Source: Candidatus Abawacabacteria bacterium (GTDB lineage: Bacteria; Patescibacteriota; Gracilibacteria; RBG-16-42-10). From it: a DNA stretch of 45,561 bases. Location of the stretch: NCBI GenBank assembly GCA_016207805.1, contig JACQZO010000009.1:1-45561 (forward strand). The letters are read 5' to 3'. The notes below the pieces were generated by a model that saw only the letters and a program-made list of their open reading frames with translations, was not told where the DNA came from and made no database searches. Positions 17,073 through 25,477 of this stretch are shown here, one piece after another. Both the position numbers and the translations under genes were made by a program. How positions within the stretch are numbered: the first letter of the stretch is position 1; each line of letters opens with the position of its first letter.

Positions 17073-17756
17073 ATGGCTTTGGTCCGAAAGGTAGTTTGTC
17101 CGCATATTCAAACCGCAGAATTTGATGGTTTTGGCGAAGATTGGCGAGTAGATGATGATGCTTCTTTTGAATCAGTTTGGCAGCATAATGAGCAAGATTT
17201 GCGAACAGCTGTGCGGGCTAGAGGGTTTGTGATTTTGCATTGTCCCGTTACACAATTTAGACATGGAACAATACCATGGGTAAAAGCAGAAGATATCTTT
17301 TTTGTAGAAATCCCTTTTCATACTGATGGTTATTGTGGTGATCAAATAGTACTGCTGACTCAACACGCTCAAGCGTTACCTCGTTCTCCAGGGACGCTGA
17401 TTGCTCCAGCCAGTGTGGTGAATGAGGCCTTGAAAAAGGAAAAGTATTATCAGACGCCATCACGCCAAAGTATGCGTGGCCTTTTGGCACAGCCAAATCC
17501 TGAGCAATATTTACTTCATGAAGTAATGTATCAACATTGGTTACCTAGGCGCCAAGCTGCAATATTAGATATTCAGCGTGATATCGCTCAAGCTGAAGCG
17601 GCGAATATGTACTGTCATGACTGGTGGCAAAATGATGGTGCGGTACTCTTGGTAGATGTATCTTGTCCACCTATTAATACTGTTCATGCCCGCTTATTTG
17701 GTTATGAAGGAGAAAAATTGTGGGGTGGACCATTCTTTCGTGCGCTTATCAGATAA
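17073..17756 (+). CDS. Fe(II)/2-oxoglutarate oxygenase-like protein, paralog 1
   Basis: This is one of three related proteins here. It shares an N-terminal VCP...F.GFG block with the genes at 19619 and 20446. The HxD of a facial triad is FHTDG (H83, D85), followed by a 'RSPGTLIAPASVV' strand like the TauD-family 'GGeT.f' region. The distal His with adjacent Arg is VHARLF (H205, R207) after VLLVDVS. It ends PFFRALIR. The pattern fits a TauD/TfdA-like double-stranded beta-helix oxygenase. The family call is my motif reading, not a database match. Substrate unknown. Confidence 0.6.
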   Translation: MALVRKVVCPHIQTAEFDGFGEDWRVDDDASFESVWQHNEQDLRTAVRARGFVILHCPVTQFRHGTIPWVKAEDIFFVEIPFHTDGYCGDQIVLLTQHAQALPRSPGTLIAPASVVNEALKKEKYYQTPSRQSMRGLLAQPNPEQYLLHEVMYQHWLPRRQAAILDIQRDIAQAEAANMYCHDWWQNDGAVLLVDVSCPPINTVHARLFGYEGEKLWGGPFFRALIR

Positions 17757-17792
17757 AACGTTGTGTTATAGTTGGTCTGCACAATTTCTTAT

Positions 17793-19568
17793 ATGTCATT
17801 TATTAAGAATTTAAGTGAGGTTTCAGAGCAAGATACTAAACTAATAGGGAAAAAAGCAGCTGTATTGGCTGAATTATTGCGATTGGGTACCAATGTTCCT
17901 GCAGGCTTTATTCTCACTACTGAAGCCTTTGAACAGTGGCAACAAAATGGTAAAAGAGAAATTAGCACGGCAGTGCAAACTGAACTATTAGCCTCATTTG
18001 ATCATTTAGACACAGAAAAAGTAGCTGTGCGTTCGAGTGCCATTGGGGAAGATGGCAAAGTAGCTTCTTGGGCTGGACAGTTTGAAACTGTGCTTAATGT
18101 AGAAAGAAACCAGCTAGTGGCAGCAGTGCTCAAATGTTGGCAAGCTGCTAGTAGTACCAGAGTAAAGGCATATGCTGCTCAACATGCTATAGACATCAGT
18201 AAAAATCCCTTAGCCTTATTGATTCAAGTAATGATTTCTAGTGAAGTAGCAGGTGTTGCTTTTTCCCTACACCCAGTCACCCAAAGCACGGAGCAAATTT
18301 TGATCGAAGCAGTGAGTGGTATAGGAGAGAGTCTCGTCTCTGGTGCAGTGACACCGGATAGATTTGTAGTAGAAAAAAGTAGTGACAAAGTAATAGAGCA
18401 CAGCGCCCATAGCACTACACTTACTGATCATGAAATTGTTCAATTGTCCGCTATCATTAAAATGATAGAAAAACAGATGCAATGTCCTGTGGACGTGGAA
18501 TGGGCTAAAGTCGGTAGTGAATTTTTTATCCTCCAAAGCAGGCCAGTTACCACTCAGGTCACTACCAATGATGACAATACTTTGCGACCAACTGTGAAAA
18601 GAGATTTGTCGCTTTTTTCAGTGCAAGCTTGGCAAAAAGGTTATGGCGAATACTTTGAGAAAAGCTATGGCTATACACATCGGGCCTTTTTTTATTACGA
18701 CGGTAAGAAAGTAAATTTTTATCCTAGATTAAGTGACTTTTCTTGTTTTAAAAAAGTGATTATTCCTATGGTCATTCATGATCAGACTTTATTCCAGCGG
18801 CTTAATACACAATTCAAAGCAGACATTAGCGAATTAAAAGCTATTAAAGATATTTCTAGAGAAAATATTACCGAGATCTTTGATTTAATTGCTCGCAGTA
18901 TGAGTTTCTACATGTTGGTGGTAGGAGATGCTTTTGTGGAGGCTCGACCAGAGGCTTGGGAATCACGGCACATGTCAGAAGGTGTGCTCTATGAAGTAGA
19001 CGAAAAAGTAGAACAATTTTTACAGCAGCTATTGCAGCTAGATGGCCGAAATCCTAAATGGGCGCATGTTATGAGCTTGGAGGAAGTACTGGCTTATATT
19101 GATCAATCACCATTGGATTGGTCGGTGATTGAGCGCCGCTTGAATGGATACATTATCCAAGATAATCGGCTGCTTGCCGAGCAAGATTTCAACCTGTTCT
19201 GTACTGAAAATCATTTACTGAATCCTGAAATTTTGGCCGACAAACAAGTTACTGAATTAAAAGGCGATATTGCCTATCCAGGAATAGTGAGTGGTAAAGT
19301 GAAATTAGTATTAAATCGGGAAGATATTGATCATGTCGAGGCTGGAGATATTATGGTGTGTACCATGACCAATGTGAATTATTACCCAGCTATGCGCAAA
19401 GCTGCTGGAGTAATTACTGATGAAGGGGGGATCACTTGTCATGCAGCAATTGCCGTAAGAGAATTGAAAAAGGTTTGTTTGGTGGGAACTAAACAAGCCA
19501 CGCAACTTTTGAAAGATGGTGACATGGTGACTCTTGATGCTCAATCTGGTAGAGTGCTGCTGTCTTAG
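17793..19568 (+). CDS. PEP-synthase-like phosphotransferase (ATP-grasp plus mobile His domain)
   Basis: Residues about 15-290 are a PEP synthase/PPDK-type ATP-binding domain (GKKAAVLAELLRLGTNVPAGF, VRSSAIGEDG, DVEWA...FILQSRPV). A middle part of about 200 residues resembles no domain I know. The C-terminus is a PEP-utiliser mobile domain with the phospho-His in GGITCHAAIA (H550). There is no C-terminal PEP/pyruvate TIM barrel, so it is not a true PEP synthase. The layout resembles Rph-type enzymes, which put the ATP beta-phosphate on a small molecule. I chose the ATG at 17793; a TATAGT hexamer ends 21 nt upstream. It lies between oxygenase-like paralogs 1 and 2. Confidence 0.85.
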   Translation: MSFIKNLSEVSEQDTKLIGKKAAVLAELLRLGTNVPAGFILTTEAFEQWQQNGKREISTAVQTELLASFDHLDTEKVAVRSSAIGEDGKVASWAGQFETVLNVERNQLVAAVLKCWQAASSTRVKAYAAQHAIDISKNPLALLIQVMISSEVAGVAFSLHPVTQSTEQILIEAVSGIGESLVSGAVTPDRFVVEKSSDKVIEHSAHSTTLTDHEIVQLSAIIKMIEKQMQCPVDVEWAKVGSEFFILQSRPVTTQVTTNDDNTLRPTVKRDLSLFSVQAWQKGYGEYFEKSYGYTHRAFFYYDGKKVNFYPRLSDFSCFKKVIIPMVIHDQTLFQRLNTQFKADISELKAIKDISRENITEIFDLIARSMSFYMLVVGDAFVEARPEAWESRHMSEGVLYEVDEKVEQFLQQLLQLDGRNPKWAHVMSLEEVLAYIDQSPLDWSVIERRLNGYIIQDNRLLAEQDFNLFCTENHLLNPEILADKQVTELKGDIAYPGIVSGKVKLVLNREDIDHVEAGDIMVCTMTNVNYYPAMRKAAGVITDEGGITCHAAIAVRELKKVCLVGTKQATQLLKDGDMVTLDAQSGRVLLS

Positions 19569-19618
19569 TTTGACAGCATAAAAAGGGAAGTGGCAAGATA
19601 CGGCCGCGTTACTTTACT

Positions 19619-20353
19619 ATGTCTGAGATTATCAATGGCGTTCAATTTTCGGGAAATATACTTTGTCCCAATTGGAGATCGCAGACTTATTCTGAAGGTT
19701 TTGGCCGAGAATTAATTCCTGATCATTGCTTGGATTTTGATCATTGGTTAGATCGTGATCGTAAAGTAGTGCAAGCTCTAGTGAGAACTTGGGGGGCTAT
19801 TGCTATTAATCCAGCAGCTATTCGCGAGAAGTTGCCCAGATGGGTTCGTCTCCATGGGCCATGTGCCAGATTTTCTGCTCCTTGGCATGCTGATGGGGGG
19901 ATGGGCTTTGAAGTAATAGTATTGGCTCAAGGGGTAAAGGATAGACCACGAAATATGCCCACATTAGTTGCTCCAGCAAAAGCAACTTTCCGTCTTTTGC
20001 AGCAAGTTTTTCAAGCACAAGCTGCAACCATACGCCCGGATATTAGAGCTAAGCTACAACCTTTATTGGCTGCCGAACAAGAACCATGTGCCAATACTTT
20101 TGCTGCTTTGCATTATCAATTTAATGAACCTTGTAGGATTACCAGGCACACTTTACGAAGAATAATAGATGAAGCGAAACGTCTGGGAGCGGACTTGGTC
20201 TACGAGCATAGATGGTCACCAGGAAGCGTATTGCTTATCGATACTAAATATACTCTCAGAGGCACGCGTAACTTTAGTCGAGTAGTTCATGCTCGTATGA
20301 TTCCTGAAGATGAGACTGCACAAGGGGACTTACCATGGCATAGTGCTATCTAA
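19619..20353 (+). CDS. Fe(II)/2-oxoglutarate oxygenase-like protein, paralog 2
   Basis: This 244-residue protein aligns along its whole length with the next gene: INGvqF, LCP..R, GFG, FD.WLD, TWGaiAI, PWHADGG, a C-terminal SVLLIDTKY and VVHARM. The presumed metal ligands are H90, D92 and H224, with R226 next to the last His. An Arg at the usual +11 position is missing (Gln), so 2OG binding may differ from paralog 3. A perfect TTGACA lies at 19570-19575 but a matching -10 is unclear. It is on its own about 50 nt after the phosphotransferase. Confidence 0.6.
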   Translation: MSEIINGVQFSGNILCPNWRSQTYSEGFGRELIPDHCLDFDHWLDRDRKVVQALVRTWGAIAINPAAIREKLPRWVRLHGPCARFSAPWHADGGMGFEVIVLAQGVKDRPRNMPTLVAPAKATFRLLQQVFQAQAATIRPDIRAKLQPLLAAEQEPCANTFAALHYQFNEPCRITRHTLRRIIDEAKRLGADLVYEHRWSPGSVLLIDTKYTLRGTRNFSRVVHARMIPEDETAQGDLPWHSAI

Positions 20354-20395
20354 AATAAAAGCAGATACTGTGAATAGGCAAATTATAGGAAGACA

Positions 20396-20424
20396 TTGAC
20401 AGTTCATAGTAACATTGAGAGTAT
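20396..20424 (+). promoter_or_regulatory. sigma70-type promoter for the gene at 20446
   Basis: TTGACA, 17-nt spacer, GAGTAT. The -10 ends 22 nt before the ATG, giving an expected leader of about 15 nt with no Shine-Dalgarno. Confidence 0.6.
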
Positions 20425-20445
20425 CTGAAGCTTTTTGTATTAGGA

Positions 20446-21183
20446 ATGATTGAGAGTATTAATGGTAAACTTTTTGAAACTACTGTGCTATGTCCAAAGG
20501 GAAGAACCGGCTATTTCCCTGGAGGCTTTGGTAAGAGACTACAGCCTCAAGATGGCCAGTTTGTATTTGATGACTGGCTGGATAGCAATCTTCCCGAAGT
20601 TCTGGCTGCTCTACACACTTGGGGCACGCTAGCTATTGAACAGGCAATTATTAAAGATCACAATCTTTTACGCTGGAAACGTTTGCGCGTCGAACCGAAT
20701 TTGCCTTGTTTGCCTTGGCATTCTGATGGTGCAGATGGAAGAAAGTTAATTATGTTAGCCCAATCCCACGGCGATACTCTTCGAGAGCCTGATACTTTTG
20801 TGGCATCAGCGGATATTATTTTTCTTGCTTTGAAAATAATGACCCAAATGAAGTTAGCTGCTTATCAAGAATCCGTGCGCGATACTTTGATCAGATTATT
20901 TGGCCCCGATAAAAGTCCTACAGTTTCAGCATTTGAAAAGGCTTTTCAGGAATTTAATGTCCCTTGTCCTTACACGAGACACGCTATACGTGAGATTATG
21001 GCGGAAGTAGCTAAACATTATCAAGATTGGATATATCGCCATCATTGGCATGCAGATTCAGTACTCTTAATGGATACACAATATTTCTTGCAGCAAGGAA
21101 CTTATTGCCGAGTAGTCCATGGGCGGATGGTAGAAGAAGGTCAATTATTGAGGGGAACTCCTTTGTGGCGGGCAGTAATTTGA
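20446..21183 (+). CDS. Fe(II)/2-oxoglutarate oxygenase-like protein, paralog 3
   Basis: The best preserved of the three. LPWHSDG holds H92 and D94. REPDTFVASADI sits where TauD-family enzymes have GGxTxF. SVLLMDTQYFL is followed by VVHGRM (H225, R227), and R236 lies 11 residues after the His, where TauD-type enzymes place the Arg that binds 2-oxoglutarate. Length 245 aa is normal for a minimal enzyme. It has its own promoter. Substrate unknown; the phosphotransferase upstream suggests a shared small molecule (inference). Confidence 0.65.
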   Translation: MIESINGKLFETTVLCPKGRTGYFPGGFGKRLQPQDGQFVFDDWLDSNLPEVLAALHTWGTLAIEQAIIKDHNLLRWKRLRVEPNLPCLPWHSDGADGRKLIMLAQSHGDTLREPDTFVASADIIFLALKIMTQMKLAAYQESVRDTLIRLFGPDKSPTVSAFEKAFQEFNVPCPYTRHAIREIMAEVAKHYQDWIYRHHWHADSVLLMDTQYFLQQGTYCRVVHGRMVEEGQLLRGTPLWRAVI

Positions 21184-21194
21184 GGAGATGGCTC

Positions 21195-21223
21195 TTGAGT
21201 CTAAATGTGTCTCTTGTTACACT
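21195..21223 (+). promoter_or_regulatory. sigma70-type promoter for the gene at 21245
   Basis: TTGAGT, 17-nt spacer, TACACT. The -10 ends 22 nt before the ATG, exactly the spacing seen for the gene at 20446. Confidence 0.6.
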
Positions 21224-21244
21224 GCACTCTCTTTAAATTAAATT

Positions 21245-22078
21245 ATGACTGATGTATTAGCTGGCAAAGGGCCTGAGATTGGGGATGGGATGGAGGCTGA
21301 TCTTGTTGAATTACGCAAAACTCGTGTAATGGTTGCTGCGGCAATGGAAGGAGCTAAAGGCAGAGGGCTGAAGCCACACTTAAGTGCCTGTGTTGCCCAA
21401 ATGAAAGCGCGTGGCTTAGCATCGTTTGGTGATGTTGTTGCTGTGCCTAATGGGCAGCGCTATAGTGTGGATTTCAATTTGAGTCAGGAGGGATTAGAAT
21501 TCTCTTGTATCACTTTAGGAGATTCTTCCTTGCCCACGTTTATGGGAAGATTAAATGAACGTGACCAGATAATGACTTATGGTGACTTCGAAACAGCAGA
21601 AATGGTTGCTGTATTTCAAGCAGTATTAAATGTTTTTATGACAGCCACTACCAGTGATGGTAGAGTTTCGTCAGTGGGAATGTTGCCGGTGGGTAAACTA
21701 ACGCAAGCAATGCCAGCAATGCAGGGTACGGCTTTGGCAGAATTCAAAACTAAGGAGGCTGCTGTGAGTGCTGCTCCGGAATCACAGCTTTTAGCTGGTT
21801 ACCTGGTAGCAGTATGCAATCTAATGGCACCAGGTGAAAGCTTTGATTCAATCGCTTTTGCTCCGAATGGAAACAAATATGAAATGACCGTGCGGCGTAC
21901 TCCTGCTGGCGTATGGTTCTCTTATCGTGTGTCGAATCAAGGAGAAATGATTCCAAATTTTTGTCCGGAAAAAATAACCCCAACCACCCCTTTCAAGCCT
22001 GATGTAATGGGCATTGATCTTGCGGTAGCACCCTTGCTTGCGAGAGCGATGTTGAGTGCAATAAAGGCTAAAGCTTAG
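21245..22078 (+). CDS. hypothetical protein with internal duplication, 277 aa
   Basis: No known family. Two halves look related. FGDVVAVPNGQRYSVDFNL with GLEFSCITLGDSSLPTF (about 60-100) corresponds to FDSIAFAPNGNKYEMTVRR with GVWFSYRVSNQGEMIPNF (about 198-238). Each is preceded by a helical segment and followed by another (EMVAVFQAVLNVFM / AVAPLLARAMLSAI). The unit is thus helix-beta-sheet-helix repeated twice. No signal or membrane segment. It has its own promoter, and its stop lies 1 nt before the ATG of the small gene downstream. Confidence 0.65.
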   Translation: MTDVLAGKGPEIGDGMEADLVELRKTRVMVAAAMEGAKGRGLKPHLSACVAQMKARGLASFGDVVAVPNGQRYSVDFNLSQEGLEFSCITLGDSSLPTFMGRLNERDQIMTYGDFETAEMVAVFQAVLNVFMTATTSDGRVSSVGMLPVGKLTQAMPAMQGTALAEFKTKEAAVSAAPESQLLAGYLVAVCNLMAPGESFDSIAFAPNGNKYEMTVRRTPAGVWFSYRVSNQGEMIPNFCPEKITPTTPFKPDVMGIDLAVAPLLARAMLSAIKAKA

Positions 22079-22079
22079 T

Positions 22080-22310
22080 ATGCCAGAACAATTAGAAAGA
22101 AAGCGGCATATAGGAAGTGATGCGCACTTCCGTAGTGGGATTCGGGAAATTGTAGAACACGAATCTCCTGCAGGTCCTTATGCGCCAGGCTTTCTGCCAA
22201 TTGAAGCCCCGCAGCCTGTGCCGGCGAGAGAACCTTTTGTCCCCCAAGTACCGTCTCCCTATGAACAGTTGCCATGGAGTCTTCCCAGAAAAAGGCGTAT
22301 TGGATTCTAA
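22080..22310 (+). CDS. small proline-rich protein, 76 aa
   Basis: Unrecognised. A Pro-rich middle (about 28-65) is flanked by near-identical basic motifs, LERKRHIG at the N-terminus and LPRKRRIGF at the very C-terminus. This resembles a linker or adaptor peptide rather than an enzyme. The ATG follows the previous stop by 1 nt, consistent with co-translation. Minus-strand ORFs across the same bases look like shadows. Confidence 0.5.
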   Translation: MPEQLERKRHIGSDAHFRSGIREIVEHESPAGPYAPGFLPIEAPQPVPAREPFVPQVPSPYEQLPWSLPRKRRIGF

Positions 22311-22350
22311 CAAACCTTAGTTGCTGAACAGTATTACACACAACAGAGCA

Positions 22351-22378
22351 TTGACTTCTTGAGTAAGCCCTTTATAAT
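22351..22378 (+). promoter_or_regulatory. strong sigma70-type promoter for the gene at 22415
   Basis: TTGACT, 16-nt spacer, TATAAT, the closest match to consensus in the window. Confidence 0.7.
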
Positions 22379-22410
22379 AACTTGTCATTCTTTTTATGAC
22401 ATAAGTTATT
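22376..22410 (+). promoter_or_regulatory. 5'-leader hairpin directly before a start codon
   Basis: AATAACTT-GTCAT and ATGAC-AT-AAGTTATT pair (13 bp with a 2-nt bulge) around a TCTTTTT loop, ending 4 nt before the ATG at 22415. It covers the ribosome-binding region and overlaps the -10, so it could control translation, act as an operator palindrome, or both. Confidence 0.5.
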
Positions 22411-22414
22411 TATT

Positions 22415-22954
22415 ATGAGTCATCCTGGTAGACACCATTCTGGTTTAATCCGTGCTTTGGATCGTAGCTTTGTCGCCCAAACAGCGAAATTTGGAGATTA
22501 TCTACATAGACTTTGTTCAGAGGCAGCTCGTCATGAAAAACCACACTTACAGTGGAGCCTCGATCATATTCCTGTTGCTGCAGACCATACAGCAAGTGTT
22601 GATGTACGCTTTTCCCAATTATCTGAGGCTGAGGTGGCTGGAGTGAGAGTTTGTTTATTAGAAATTTTTATCAAGCCAGCTACTTCAAAAGGTTCTTTAC
22701 GATTGGAGATTTTGATTCCCTTTGGTTTGGATACGCAGGCAAATGTTTCTTTATTGCCTGATAGTGTTACTGATAAAGGTATTTACAAAGCACCTACTCT
22801 TCCATTTGATATTTCCTGTCGAGATATCGTACCAGATCAAAGTCACCTGTGGTCATCCGCAACCTTTCGCACTCGTTTATTAGAAGCCTTGGCTGATTCT
22901 ACCAAGATGAAACAGCTCTATCATAAGGGACCTGCTGATACCATTAGTGAATAA
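22415..22954 (+). CDS. hypothetical protein, 179 aa
   Basis: Unrecognised. A helical first third is followed by alternating strands (SVDVRFSQL, VRVCLLEIFI, LRLEILIPFGL) and a helical end, an alpha+beta pattern without clear catalytic motifs. The start is supported by the promoter and hairpin just upstream. It converges with the EVE-domain gene, with 2 nt between stops. Confidence 0.65.
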   Translation: MSHPGRHHSGLIRALDRSFVAQTAKFGDYLHRLCSEAARHEKPHLQWSLDHIPVAADHTASVDVRFSQLSEAEVAGVRVCLLEIFIKPATSKGSLRLEILIPFGLDTQANVSLLPDSVTDKGIYKAPTLPFDISCRDIVPDQSHLWSSATFRTRLLEALADSTKMKQLYHKGPADTISE

Positions 22955-22956
22955 GC

Positions 22957-23400
22957 TTATTTAACAGCGATACAGGCATTATCATTGAGAAATTGAGCAG
23001 GATCACTCATGTACAAGATTTGAGAGTACTCGCTTTCGGTAATAGGACTTACTGACAAGCGTCCTTGTTTCAGCATGGCCATATTTTCTAGTGACTCGGT
23101 GGCTTTCATCTTACTCAAAGCAACAGGCTTCAGGGGCTTTATATATGCAATATCCACCGTGGTCCAATTTTCGCCTGATGCAGTTGGGTCTGGATAAGCA
23201 ATTTTTATCACTTTTGCTATACCTACAATTTGCTTCTCGTCTCCACTGTGGTAGAAGAAACAAATATCTCCGACTGCCATTTTCCTTAAATTGTTGCGGG
23301 CTGTATAATTTCTCACTCCAGTCCAAGCTGTGCTTTTATCCTTCTTCAGTTGGTCAAAACTATAAGCTTCTGGCTCACTTTTTAGAATCCAATAATTCAT
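22957..23400 (-). CDS. EVE-domain (PUA-like) protein
   Basis: The 147-residue protein begins MNYWILKSEPEAYSFDQL and continues TAWTGVRNYTARNNLRKMAVGDICFFYHSG, the unmistakable start of the EVE/thymocyte nuclear protein 1 domain, ending KQGRLSVSPITESEY. EVE domains read modified bases in DNA or RNA. This is a complete, stand-alone domain. No restriction genes are adjacent. Confidence 0.93.
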   Translation of the reverse strand: MNYWILKSEPEAYSFDQLKKDKSTAWTGVRNYTARNNLRKMAVGDICFFYHSGDEKQIVGIAKVIKIAYPDPTASGENWTTVDIAYIKPLKPVALSKMKATESLENMAMLKQGRLSVSPITESEYSQILYMSDPAQFLNDNACIAVK

Positions 23401-23597
23401 AGAGTAAACAGGTTACACTAAACACTTAATCAATTGAGTAAGATAAATACAAGTGGTGGAGATGAACAAGAATAAGGTACCATTGGCAAGTCAAAGGTTT
23501 TTGATAACACATAAGTTATGGGAATGATTACTCCTGCTGCTGCCATTATTGTGTTGGGACGAGGCATTTTGTCCAATAATACTTTAGGGAACGAATT

Positions 23598-23794
23598 GGG
23601 ACGAGAGAGAAGATCATAAAGACGAAGACAAAGACCAAGACGAAGACAGAAAAAAAACTAGAAAAAGTTGGAAAGCTTTGCTCATCGAAATGAAGGATAC
23701 TTGTGACATAATAAAAAGTGTGCCGCTCAAAATTAATATCTTGTCTTCTGTCTTAGTCTTCGTCTTGGTCTTCCATGATCTTCTCTCTCGTCCC
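23598..23794. repeat. inverted repeat D (GTCTTN hexamer arms), copy 1
   Basis: In the 474-bp gap before the kinase gene, arms 23598-23650 and 23746-23794 are inverted copies. Each consists of GTCTTN hexamers plus a conserved ATGATCTTCTCTCTCGTCCC block, separated by about 95 bp of AT-rich sequence. The arms differ by one hexamer unit. A single arm recurs at 40371-40415. The rest of the gap (23401-23597) holds no gene that I can see. Confidence 0.85.
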
Positions 23795-23874
23795 TCGTCC
23801 TCCCTGCTAGGATACTACCTGTCCGCTAGTTATCCATTTTATGGTACAATTATCTGAAAACAAAAATATAGGCA

Positions 23875-25473
23875 ATGGCTGAGCAATTAGATCAGAAATT
23901 ACGTGCTGGAGCTGTAACAGAGCCAGAACCCACAGTGCCTACTTATGATCCTACCCGATTTAAGTTAGATGGTGGGCCTCTTAACCGTATACTTAGTGGC
24001 TTAACAGCAAACACTACTCTTCAGCAGGAGAGAAATACTGTGGTAGACCATCCATCGGATGATAGGGATAAGGAAGATGATGAACGAGCAACAGGAGTAA
24101 TGGCATCAAGTTTGCCTCAACCTGCTTTATCAGCATTATCTAAGTCGGGACCTGATTTAGATAATGCTGAATTAGAAATAGAACGATTAAAGCAGGTACT
24201 TGCGGAGAGACGAGCACAGTTAGCGCGTTTGCTGGATGACATCTACAGTACATTTGGCAGCAATTGGACTGGACCAAATGCTAATGATTATCTTGGTAAA
24301 TATCCTGCACTTTCAAATGAAGTAGTGTATGCCGTGATTGCCAATCGTGAAGCAGTTTTTAATGACTTTGCCCTACGCGAAGCTTTGTGTATTGGTGGCG
24401 AATATTTGAGAGATTTAGATGGTAGTGTTGTCAGTATTTATACCCTGGCTTCCTTGAAAGAAGGCGGTGTTCTGGGGAAAGGCGGCGTTGGCGTGGTGAA
24501 AGATGGTTATATTTTAAAGAATAATGTTTTAACGAGAGTAGTAATCAAAGAGCCTATTTTAGCAGACAGAGAAGGTAAAGATGCGGCAAAGCGAGCTGAG
24601 GAAAAAAGAAAAGAACAAGAGCGGATCACTGCATATATGAGAGAAGCGACTAATGCGAATCTCTATCTAAGAGATCCCATTCCCGGTGTGGCAAGATGTC
24701 TAGCAGTCACCGAACCTCGGCCCAATGGTTTGCCAGTACTAGTCTATGAAAAGATTACTGACAAAAATGGCAAGGTTTGTGACGGTATTGATTATGCTAA
24801 AGACAAAAGTATCCTACCTTCACGGAAAATTCTTGCCTTAGCTGGTTTGTGTAATACTATTGCTAATTACCAAGATCCAGGACTGGCTCATTGTGATGTT
24901 AAACCTGAGAACACATTAGTAAATCATAGAGGTGAATTGATACTTTCTGATCCAGGTAGTACCACAACGATTGATGAGAGGCTTAAATATGAACTGTCTG
25001 ATGATCATCCCAGTAAGGGGGGACTATTCCGTGCCTATACGCAGGGTGATAGAGAAGTATTAGAACCAATTGGCTTAACTCCAGTTTTTGCAAATGTTGT
25101 AAATATAGTTCAGGCTTTTGAGCAAGGCCACGATATCAGAGTAATTGACCGACAGGCTTTGGCAGTGATGATAATTGATCTTCTCCAAAGTGCCGGCATT
25201 CTTAGCGGCATATATGCTGATTGGCAAAATCCTGAGATTTATCGTGTATCTGATCTTAAAGTGAAACTAGCCTTAGATCCGACGCAGTTTCCTACTCCAG
25301 CGCTTCATGGTCTGCTCGCATTAGTGGATGAATTAGGTAATATGAATGTGCCAGTTGCGAATTTACGTTCGCTAAGAGACATTGCTCAAGATTTGGAAAG
25401 AGTGGCATCACAATGTATGGCAACAGGCGAGTTAGATGGTCTCTATCAAAGTTTTGCCCAATTACCTGATTAA
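23875..25473 (+). CDS. Hanks-type Ser/Thr protein kinase with N-terminal extension
   Basis: Residues 1-190 are a low-complexity and helical extension (coiled coil near 98-122). The kinase domain follows: glycine loop LGKGGVGVV (200-208), VVIK (K225), alpha-C Glu (E257), catalytic loop HCDVKPEN (H339, D341, K343, N346) and DPG (359-361) in place of DFG. All catalytic residues are kept, so it should be active. The insert between K225 and E257 is long and highly charged. There is no transmembrane helix or PASTA domain, so it is cytosolic. A TACAAT hexamer ends 25 nt before the ATG. The next gene starts 4 nt after its stop. Confidence 0.88.
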   Translation: MAEQLDQKLRAGAVTEPEPTVPTYDPTRFKLDGGPLNRILSGLTANTTLQQERNTVVDHPSDDRDKEDDERATGVMASSLPQPALSALSKSGPDLDNAELEIERLKQVLAERRAQLARLLDDIYSTFGSNWTGPNANDYLGKYPALSNEVVYAVIANREAVFNDFALREALCIGGEYLRDLDGSVVSIYTLASLKEGGVLGKGGVGVVKDGYILKNNVLTRVVIKEPILADREGKDAAKRAEEKRKEQERITAYMREATNANLYLRDPIPGVARCLAVTEPRPNGLPVLVYEKITDKNGKVCDGIDYAKDKSILPSRKILALAGLCNTIANYQDPGLAHCDVKPENTLVNHRGELILSDPGSTTTIDERLKYELSDDHPSKGGLFRAYTQGDREVLEPIGLTPVFANVVNIVQAFEQGHDIRVIDRQALAVMIIDLLQSAGILSGIYADWQNPEIYRVSDLKVKLALDPTQFPTPALHGLLALVDELGNMNVPVANLRSLRDIAQDLERVASQCMATGELDGLYQSFAQLPD

Positions 25474-25477
25474 TTTT

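Noticed and set aside
17793..19568. Genuine PEP synthase or PPDK
   Set aside because: There is no C-terminal PEP/pyruvate-binding barrel, and the domain order ends with the phospho-His domain.
619..22078. Homology between the 144-aa protein at 619-1053 and the duplicated protein at 21245
   Set aside because: Only a short helix-strand pattern (FDDEMRFEV...VTCHISN versus FDSIAF...FSYRVSN) is shared, which is too weak to claim without profile comparison.
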